From NCBI GenBank assembly GCA_028565635.1, contig JAOXYB010047170.1, positions 1 to 12,181 on the forward strand: a stretch of DNA of 12,181 bases, read 5' to 3'. The notes under the pieces were generated by a model that was given only the letters and a program-made list of their open reading frames with translations, made no database searches and was not told where the DNA came from. Below, piece after piece: positions 6,449 to 12,181 of the stretch. The stretch comes from Phoronis ovalis. Lineage: Eukaryota; Phoronida; Phoronidae. Within the stretch, counting starts at the first letter, position 1, and each line of letters begins with the position of its first letter. The position numbers and the translations under genes were made by a program.

Positions 6449-9400
6449 GTAAGTTTAGGGTTAACTCTGAAATTGTTTGGAAAAGCCAAAAAAGTAAATC
6501 TGAAGGTTTTTTAAATACACAGAAGGCACGATTTTTATATTGCCCTTGTGATGGCAATATGTGCAACTAATCTGGTGCGAGGAACTTTAAACTATAAGAG
6601 AATTGTTTTATATACAAGTAATCATTTCATGTATCCGCATGAAATGCAATTTGCATAATTTTACAGTTGCCAGCAACTTTTGCGTACCTTCTTAATTCTA
6701 CATAGCGTCTTGAAAAATATTTGGCTTGATGAAAACATTTGTGACAAGCAACAAAATTTCAAACCTATCACATCGTATTCATGTAACATACTGTATATAT
6801 TTATATGGTCTAAAATACTTGTCAAACAGGCTTATATATATATATTGAATAACAGAATTGATTTTTAGTAAATATTCTGGTGTCGTAACATTATAATACG
6901 GATTGTCAAAGTCTAAACTGCTATTTTAGGAATAAATGAGATTTTCGGGCAATGCGATCAGAAATATAGAAACGCTGATCCAAACCACTCAGTATGTTTA
7001 CAAAGATCTGGGAATTATAAATCTGGCAGTAAGTAACAAGTAGCTCAGGAAATCTTATTACCAAGAACTCTCCCAAGTAATGTGTACTAAGCAGAATATA
7101 TGTTAACGATAATGATTTGGCAAGACTGTCAAAAACGAATTAGGCATGGCAGTAGTATCCCAGAACCGTTTTTGAAAATGGATCGATGTAGCAGTAAATT
7201 AAATAGACCATTTGCATTCAGTTGATGGAACTACTATAAAATTATAATTAGAAACTCATTCTGTAATTATAACTGAAAGTTGTAGTGAACATGTATTAAA
7301 ATATATAAACTAGAGTGAACATGAAATTGTTATTTGACGAATACATGTGTTTGCTTTTACACAGGTGTATCGGATGCAGATAAGAAAGCAATTGTTGATG
7401 AACACAATAAATTAAGAAGCAAGGCAGCAAAGCAGTTCAATGCTGCGAACATGATGACAATGGTGAGACTTCCGCTTGGTGTTATCTGTAATGTTATCAA
7501 TAAAAATAAATATATTATAAACTAAAGGAAAAGTGTTAGAAACCCATTTAACACGCACAGCTGTACATAACGGAACCCTGACGCAGATGTGTTTTTTCTT
7601 TCCATTGTGTTTTTTACTTTCCATATATTTTTCAATAGGCATGGGATGATGAAATAGCAGCAGTTGCTCAGAAGTGGGCTGAAAATTGTAAATTTGCTCA
7701 TGATCAGAGTTCCCAAAGAGTGATACCAGGTATTGGTAATCATATATTCTGAAAACAAGTAAATCTAGCAGTTTAACATTTTTTCATTTAGTACATGTAA
7801 CTTAAATTAGCAGTTGCGCGCAAGCTAGAACATAGTGCTAACTTGCAGTTTGTCAGGCAATTTAGAAAACTCTGAGGGCAGGCGTGCTCTATGTGTAACT
7901 CTGTAGTTGTAAATTTACCAAATACTATTTCAAATACATATGGAATGTCTGACATGTACATACATGTAGTTTACTAACGTAAACTGTCTTTGACCAATAT
8001 ATTACGCACAGTTCAGTTTATTCTGTTCCCCTTTGAGATGTATATGTTTAAGACGAACACGAAGAACAATCCCTGCTATATGTTTTAATGGTTTATACAT
8101 ATCTTAAGTACACGAGTTGGGTAGATGTTCACCTCCCATAGGTTCTTATACTAGCGCTTTAAGATAAACTGAAAGTGAAGCACCGGCGGCCATGAATAGA
8201 TGCAGAAAACGACCAGTGTGCGTTATTTATATGAAATATACATTATATAATGTTCATTTTACAGCAAAATATAACACTGGTCAGAACATCGCTATGGGAG
8301 GTATATTCGATTCCTGGCAAAAAGCCATCAACGCCTGGTACGATGAGGTTAAAGATTTTACGTATGGAGGTAACCCACGCGGTGTTGTGGGGCATTTCAC
8401 ACAGGTGATGTATGGTGTTTTTACGCATATTTAAAACTTCATTAAAATTGTGGAATTCAAGGATATTTCATTTTATGTTGGATCACGGGGTCAGATTTCA
8501 GCTATGTATTGCGATTTTATTCAATATAATTCTTACTAAATAAAAAGTAACTACTAACTTAATCATAGCATAATATATTCAAACCGTAAGGTACTAGGTA
8601 TAAATAAACGAACTTTTGCGATATTTTGCGATATATAGATATTTTCCAAAACTTCCTTTACCAAAGAGAAAACAAAACAGTCACCTATTAAATCTAAGCT
8701 TATGAATTTCAAAGTTTCTCAATTACTAGCCAATATGTCGTCAAATAGTAATATTAAACATATTGGAAGGAAAATGTAGATGCCGTTAAAACAGTAAGCT
8801 CACCAGGTGGATTCACAGGTAAAATTCATCAAGAGGCACAGGCAGCTGTTTTGCCATGTAAATTTCACTTTCGTGCTTTGGAGAAATTTGAGTTTTCTCA
8901 AACTATAGCAAAGTTTCGTTTAAAAGTACAGTACATTGGATGAACAGTAAATACATATTAAACAAAATGTTTCATTACAGTACACCATCTTCGATCGTTA
9001 CTGTTGCTAACCATCGTATCCTTCTATCCTTGCTTGAATTGTTACCATATTATTGTGGAACACACTTTTACCTTTTTTTCCCATTACAGGTAACTTGGGC
9101 AACTTCAGTTAAAGTTGGTTGCGGTTTCGCTGATTGTAAGAACGTCAAGAACTTTTACGTTTGCAACTACGCTCCCCCGTACGTATCTTAATAATAATAA
9201 GAATAATAAGAATATAAAGGGGTATAAGATTAGGGTGTACTTCACATTGTTTTACAAACGAAAAGCTTGATAATCTGGTCATATGCTAAGTTATTGAAAT
9301 TACACATTGGGAACACGTAACGATAATCTTTTCTTGTAATTAATTGCAGTGGTAATTCTTATGATTCCGCCAATAAGCCGTGGGAATCAGGGAGCAAAGC

Positions 9401-10380
9401 TTGCAGCGGTTGCCCGGGAAAATGTAAAGATGGACTATGTGGTAAGAGCAATTTTGTAATTAAACTCATTCGTAAATATGCGACAAAGCATTCGCTCTTT
9501 ATCAGTAAAAAGGTTTATATGAAAAGATCGAATATATAATATATAACATCGAGTATGTATTTGGATAAAGGCAAGAGCATAACTTTATATAATGGGGTTA
9601 CTTGTGGATTTCTTAGGGACTCGGTAGTTTATTAGTTTTTATCGTGTCTTGACATAATGCAAGGTTTAATTAGTTCATGATATGTAAACAATATAATTCC
9701 GTTCAATAACATTTCTTCGGATGTTACTTTTAGATTGCGGTGGCAAGATTTGTTTTAATGACGGTAAATTGAAAGCTGACACATGCACGTGTGAGTGTAA
9801 AGACGACACCTTCGATCCTGACCAATGTAAAAGTGAGTATATCTATATAAATGCTAATAAGCCACCAGGGGACCAATTACTTTTACGATGAATACGGGGA
9901 TCCGGTTTTCTTCAAGGAATCTCTAGAAATGGGTCCACTCTTCACAGAAACTTAAATAGTATTTGTCTCATATACTGGACACCGGGGTAGGGGGAAGTAG
10001 TCAGAAGTCCTTCTCGGTATAGAATTGAAGCCTTTGCAAAACGTTGTACAATATATATAAATAAACAAAACAGAGAAAAAGCATTTATGAAAATGCAACC
10101 ATATCAGTACAAAACTGTATTTCATTTTTTCTCTAATATCTTGGATGATATGCAATGTATAAATTGTTAAGAGTTGTACATTACGGTTAGATACTTGGTA
10201 TTATGCTCTTATGCTGAATACACGTAAAGCCGCTTCACAGCGTTTACAATATTGTATTTTTTAGTGGACTGTAGTAAAATGAAAGACAAGTTTTACTGCG
10301 CTAAATGGGGGTCCTACGAGTGCAAGCAATATTCCAATGCACCATCGGATTGCCCTCACTTGTGTAAAGTTTGTCCATAG
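6412..10380 (+). CDS. Gene 2: secreted CAP-superfamily protein with EGF-like and ShKT modules
   Basis: Nine exons join as 6412-6448, 6930-7028, 7365-7462, 7639-7729, 8265-8404, 9090-9178, 9350-9441, 9734-9832 and 10265-10380. Every junction is phase-consistent, giving 286 residues and a TAG stop. The visible order is: signal peptide (about 1-19); an N-terminal segment with Cys21 and Cys35 as in allergen-5/CRISP-type proteins; CAP domain (about 49-190) with the DEHNKLR helix, His99 in CKFAHD, GQNIA, the W-x-x-E helix (Glu136), the CAP1 motif GHFTQVTWATSVKVGCG (His152) and the CAP2 motif FYVCNYAPPGN; a Cys-rich EGF-like region (203-247); and a six-Cys ShKT domain (250-286). The usual Glu of the GEN motif is Gln115, as in several allergen-5 proteins. 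It is probably extracellular; CAP proteins bind lipids or partner proteins, and the target here is unknown. It should not be called a toxin on this evidence. The start is fixed by the signal peptide, TATA and initiator. Confidence 0.88.
6449..6929 (+). other. Gene 2 intron 1
   Basis: This 481-nt phase-1 intron runs from GTAAGT to CTATTTTAG. It contains a TATATATATATA run near 6834-6845. A 62-codon open frame from 6680 has no domain character and is not supported as coding. Confidence 0.85.
6930..7028 (+). CDS. Gene 2 exon 2: end of signal peptide and N-terminal Cys segment
   Basis: The acceptor is CTATTTTAG and the donor is GGCA/GTAAGT; phase 1 in and out, 99 nt. It encodes INEIFGQC..KYR and NHSVCLQ (residues 14-45). 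The two Cys and the Asn-His-Ser-x-Cys arrangement resemble the segment before the CAP domain in allergen-5-like proteins. The exon is not part of any long open frame, so it is easily missed. Confidence 0.82.
7029..7364 (+). other. Gene 2 intron 2
   Basis: This 336-nt phase-1 intron has an imperfect inverted repeat at 7230-7286: ACTAC/GTAGT outside, TTATAATTA (7242-7250) and TAATTATAA (7264-7272) inside. It has no coding signal. Confidence 0.85.
7365..7462 (+). CDS. Gene 2 exon 3: start of the CAP domain
   Basis: The acceptor is TTTTACACAG and the donor is ATG/GTGAGA; phase 1 in, phase 0 out. It encodes VSDADKKAIVDEHNKLRSKA and the rest of residues 47-78, which is the first CAP helix (the usual 'vd.HN.lR' motif) ending at MTM before the conserved W-D-D-E of exon 4. 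Confidence 0.9.
7639..7729 (+). CDS. Gene 2 exon 4: CAP helix 2 and first His
   Basis: The acceptor is TTTTTCAATAG and the donor is CCAG/GTATTG; phase 0 in, phase 1 out. It encodes AWDDEIAAVAQKWAENC and then KFAHDQS, residues 79-108. This is the conserved W-x-x-x-L/I-A-x-x-A-Q-x-W-A-x-x-C helix and the first cavity histidine, His99. Confidence 0.9.
7730..8264 (+). other. Gene 2 intron 4
   Basis: This 535-nt phase-1 intron is AT-rich, with a small palindromic ACATGTACATACATGTA near 7953-7969. I see nothing that looks coding. Confidence 0.85.
8265..8404 (+). CDS. Gene 2 exon 5: CAP core with GQN, W-x-x-E and GHFTQ
   Basis: The acceptor is TTCATTTTACAG and the donor is CAG/GTGATG; phase 1 in, phase 0 out. 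It encodes residues 110-155, including TGQNIAM, the AINAWYDEVKDF helix with cavity Glu136, and GHFTQ at the end, with the second cavity His152. The intron falls inside the CAP1 motif, between GHFTQ and VTW. Confidence 0.92.
8405..9089 (+). other. Gene 2 intron 5
   Basis: This 685-nt phase-0 intron splits the CAP1 motif. It holds a perfect tandem duplication of TTTTGCGATA (8614-8623 and 8624-8633). No exon or RNA gene is seen. Confidence 0.85.
9090..9178 (+). CDS. Gene 2 exon 6: rest of CAP1 and CAP2 motifs
   Basis: The acceptor is CCCATTACAG and the donor is CCC/GTACGT; phase 0 in, phase 2 out. It encodes VTWATSVKVGCGFADC and then FYVCNYAPP (residues 156-185). These complete the two CAP signatures, with Cys166, Cys171 and Cys180 in the usual places. 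Confidence 0.92.
9182..9216. repeat. Short AAT-rich repeat in intron 6
   Basis: This is a degenerate array of AAT and AAG units just after the exon 6 donor. It is a low-complexity intronic repeat. Confidence 0.7.
9350..9441 (+). CDS. Gene 2 exon 7: end of CAP domain and first Cys cluster
   Basis: The acceptor is TAATTGCAG and the donor is TGTG/GTAAGA; phase 2 in, phase 1 out. The codon split with exon 6 gives Pro, completing APPGN. It encodes residues 186-215, including KPWESG and then CSGCPGKCKDGLC, the 'C-x-x-C-P-x-x-C-x-x-x-L-C' cluster that normally closes invertebrate CAP proteins. Confidence 0.9.
9734..9832 (+). CDS. Gene 2 exon 8: EGF-like Cys-rich module
   Basis: The acceptor is TTACTTTTAG and the donor is AAAA/GTGAGT; symmetric phase 1, 99 nt. 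It encodes 32 residues with six Cys (217, 222, 233, 235, 237, 247), among them TCTCEC and an FDPDQC end, resembling a short EGF-like or EB-type fold. Being symmetric, it could be skipped. The exact family is uncertain. Confidence 0.83.
9833..10264 (+). other. Gene 2 intron 8
   Basis: This 432-nt phase-1 intron runs from GTGAGT to TGTATTTTTTAG. It is AT-rich with no coding signal. Confidence 0.85.
10265..10380 (+). CDS. Gene 2 exon 9: ShKT domain and TAG stop
   Basis: The acceptor is ATTGTATTTTTTAG, phase 1 in. It encodes a ShKT module with six Cys (251, 260, 268, 278, 282, 285) in the standard order: D-C, F-Y-C-A-K-W, E-C, and the closing C-P-x-x-C-x-x-C. The frame stops at TAG 10378-10380, one residue after the last Cys. 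Seven nt later lies the donor GCA/GTAAGT, so the transcribed exon probably extends to 10387 and is spliced to 11002. ShKT domains occur in secreted proteins and channel-binding peptides; the activity here is unknown. Confidence 0.87.
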
Positions 10381-10387
10381 TACTGCA

Positions 10388-11001
10388 GTAAGTTATCTTT
10401 CAATACTTTTTACATTATTTTTTAATATAAAGTGAGATGCAGTATAATTAAAAGACTCAGCCAATTGTTTCATTCACTTGAGTCGACAGCAATTTACTAT
10501 TTAAACTCAACTATAGTAGCTGTTACTCGTGGAAATTCCTAATATTACTGATAATTCAAGAAAACCTGGTCATTTGCTCATCGACCGAGTTTTCATGCTT
10601 AGCAGCAAAAGTCCTTAGTGGTTAATTACCGGAGACCACCAGAAGAATATATTTTATAAAGCATTATAACATGAGGCAATACCGTCTACCCGAAACAACT
10701 CCGTTGTCAAAATGGCCCACCTAGATTGCTTTTTTACTTGGATGTCTTCATTTCACTTCTCTTTCCTTTGTGAGCGTGCAGTGATTGTTATTTGATGGTG
10801 TATTGCCATTTGGCATAAAACAAAAAAGATAATAGGAGAATAGTATACGGTTGGTAATTTACTAGTGGTTACCTTATCATGCTATAAACGTACGCGTGGT
10901 CATTAGAATAAAAACCTGGTTATACATGGTGCCTTGCTTCACATTTACATTTACACCGCGCGTAAGTCAATATAAATATAATGTTTTCTCATCATTTTTA
11001 G
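10388..11001 (+). other. Gene 2 intron 9 (after the TAG)
   Basis: This 614-nt intron has a near-ideal donor (GTAAGT) and an acceptor with a clear pyrimidine tract (TTTTCTCATCATTTTTAG). It lies after the TAG, so it is formally a 3' UTR intron if that stop is used. There is no coding segment inside it. Confidence 0.7.
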
Positions 11002-11168
11002 CTGATTTGATGAAGTCATGGTTGAAAAAGAAGAATAAAGACGAAGATGAACAAATACTTAATGGATCTCGGACCAACAATTGTATAGCTTGCGAAACGC
11101 AATTCTTTTATTATAATGCATTAGGAATTGTTTCATTACCCGGGTATATAAGAAACTGTCAAAGCTAA
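11002..11168 (+). other. Gene 2 exon 10: 3' UTR exon or alternative coding tail
   Basis: Following a strong acceptor, this exon is open in the same phase as exon 9 for 54 full codons to a TAA at 11166-11168. It starts DLMKSWLKKKNKDEDEQ, a strongly charged stretch, and contains an NGS sequon and three Cys. A poly(A) signal follows 17 nt after the TAA, so this is probably the real last exon of the transcript. Whether it is translated depends on the TAG of exon 9. A weaker in-phase donor at 10364 (TTGT/GTAAAG) would bypass the TAG but would remove the last two ShKT Cys. Confidence 0.6.
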
Positions 11169-11184
11169 CTTTTTGGCATTGTAA

Positions 11185-11190
11185 AATAAA
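11185..11190 (+). terminator. Poly(A) signal of gene 2
   Basis: A canonical AATAAA lies 17 nt after the exon 10 TAA, with TGTGCTTGCTT directly downstream as a U/GU-rich element. It supports transcript cleavage near 11205-11215. Confidence 0.7.
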
Positions 11191-11320
11191 TGTGCTTGCT
11201 TCCGCTTGAGCATAGAAAACGTTTTATGATTTTTTTCTCATACACAGTAAACAACAGGCAAGTTTAATTTAAACAAAAATTAAAATTCCTTCAATGGGCG
11301 ACATGCCAGTTATGCAATAG

Positions 11321-11610
11321 TTTCACTCAGATGGTATAAGGACACATTAAAGTAATTTTCCCATCTACTTCAATGGTAATAAATCTTTATATAATATCTT
11401 GCCTGACGTTACGATCCAACTTTTCTCCAGTCATAAATCAAGATAATTATGTCTAGCCTAGAATTAATTGTTCGTGCTGGCTTGGCTAATTAAGTTTTTA
11501 TCTATAATACATAGTACCTGGTGAGATAATGCGAAACCTTTTCCCCAGCTTCATCAGGTTTGAAGGCTTCTCCTCCACTAAAGAATCGCATCATTTTTTA
11601 ATAGAAACAG
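11321..11610. repeat. Downstream direct repeat, copy 1
   Basis: This segment of about 290 bp is matched by 11747-12040 in the same order. Paired blocks are CATCTACTTCAATGGTAAT / GTCCACCTCAATAGTAAT, AGATAATTATGTCT / AGATAATCATGTCT, CTGGTGAGAT / ATTAGTGAGAT, and GCATCATTTTTTAATA / GCCTCATTTTTTTATA. Divergence is considerable, so the unit is old. It has no reading frame. Confidence 0.65.
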
Positions 11611-11690
11611 GCATTTCTAAACTCTGTTACTGTCATTTTAAGCAAAATTACACCCAGTTTTAAGTAAAAGTGATCAACACGGCCAATTCT

Positions 11691-11720
11691 AAAGAAGAAG
11701 GGAGGAAAAGGAAGAAAAAA
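11691..11720. repeat. 30-nt pure purine tract
   Basis: From AAAGAAGAAG to GAAGAAAAAA every base on the + strand is A or G. Such mirror-like purine tracts can form triplex (H-) DNA in principle. No function is shown here. Confidence 0.75.
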
Positions 11721-11746
11721 TGCACATTAATACACTTTGCACTATT

Positions 11747-12040
11747 TTCGGGTCACATGGCACTATAATGATATAATCAAGTTTTTTTCCAGTCCACCTC
11801 AATAGTAATGTATTGTCTTCTAGTAAAGAGACTAACTCTTCTCGAAAAATTCTGTTCCGTCACAAATAAAGATAATCATGTCTCATGCCTACTCTCGATA
11901 TATCGTGTAGTCTTAACCCATTAACTTTAATTGTGTGTGATTTCTGATAACAGACCACTAGGTGGGATTAGTGAGATATACACAGAAAACTGAGTGACCT
12001 TCTAGGCTTGGACACAATGCCTCATTTTTTTATACAAAAT
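11747..12040. repeat. Downstream direct repeat, copy 2
   Basis: This is the second copy of the 11321-11610 unit, at an offset that grows from about 425 to 431 nt through small indels. It lies in non-coding DNA and has no terminal features of a transposon that I can see. Confidence 0.65.
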
Positions 12041-12181
12041 GACATTATCAAATTATGATTGCCTTAATTTTTTGCGAAATTATATCCCTTGCAAATAGAG
12101 ATGTTTCCATGGCTGCTCAGGGGCCAATGGAAAATATTGCCAACATACGCTTTCTACACACACTACGGCATCATATATATA

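Larger units (their letters stand above)
11191..12181. other. Intergenic region downstream of gene 2
   Basis: I find no supported gene, splice-site pair with domain content, or RNA gene on either strand. The region is AT-rich and is mostly made of two diverged direct repeat copies with a purine tract between them. Confidence 0.7.

Noticed and set aside
6680-6868. 62-codon open frame as an alternative first exon of gene 2
   Set aside because: It has no signal-peptide character and lies between a well-supported first exon and exon 2; it is probably chance.
9952-10155. 67-codon minus-strand open frame
   Set aside because: It lies in intron 8 of gene 2, is of low complexity, and shows no motif or promoter.
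1-12181. CRISPR array, tRNA or bacterial operon
   Set aside because: There are no regularly spaced short repeats, no cloverleaf-like segment that I could fold, and all coding evidence is in spliced exons.

Overview
This window is eukaryotic (metazoan) genomic DNA. It is AT-rich, and its coding information sits in short exons (about 40-300 nt) bounded by GT/AG splice sites, with introns of roughly 270-740 nt. The protein families (NedA/F5-8C-like repeats + LamG + PAN; CAP + Cys-rich + ShKT), AT-rich introns and microsatellites fit a lophotrochozoan, most likely a bivalve mollusc. That placement is an inference from family content, not from a marker gene. I see no prokaryotic gene, CRISPR array, tRNA or rRNA.

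Gene 1 (exons from 377 to the stop at 4291, + strand, 5' end outside the window) encodes the C-terminal 547 residues of a secreted or cell-surface mosaic protein. In order these are: the end of one galactose-binding-like (discoidin/F5-8C-type) repeat, one complete repeat of the same kind, a LamG/ConA-like lectin domain, a 14-residue linker encoded by a 42-nt exon, and a six-cysteine PAN/apple domain. All module boundaries are phase 1. A second, diverged copy of the linker micro-exon lies about 340 nt upstream of the annotated one. Exon 6 has two tandem in-frame acceptors 21 nt apart. A poly(A) signal with a GU-rich downstream element lies about 265 nt after the stop.

The intergenic stretch (about 4292-6330) is very AT-rich and consists mainly of two diverged copies of a 750-800 bp direct repeat (4385-5138 and 5503-6298) with a 364 bp spacer. 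Copy A starts in the 3' UTR of gene 1. Copy B ends about 36 bp before the TATA box of gene 2.

Gene 2 (TATA 6335, initiator 6367, ATG 6412, stop TAG 10378-10380, + strand) is a complete nine-coding-exon gene. It encodes a 286-residue secreted CAP-superfamily protein: signal peptide, a Cys-containing N-terminal segment like that of allergen-5/CRISP proteins, the CAP domain, a Cys-rich EGF-like region and a ShKT domain. The TAG lies only 7 nt before a near-ideal splice donor. A tenth exon (11002-11168), in the same phase and open until a TAA, is followed 17 nt later by AATAAA. So either the last intron is a 3' UTR intron, or the TAG truncates or regulates a longer protein.

The last kilobase (11191-12181) has no gene. 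It carries two diverged copies of a ~290 bp direct repeat with a period of about 425-430 bp, separated in part by a 30-nt purine tract.

Both gene products look extracellular and carbohydrate- or protein-binding, as expected of invertebrate matrix, mucus or innate-immune factors. Nothing in the sequence shows that the two act together. I found no convincing evidence of a wholly new system. The points most worth checking are the exon-duplication and stop-codon architecture and the tandem repeats.
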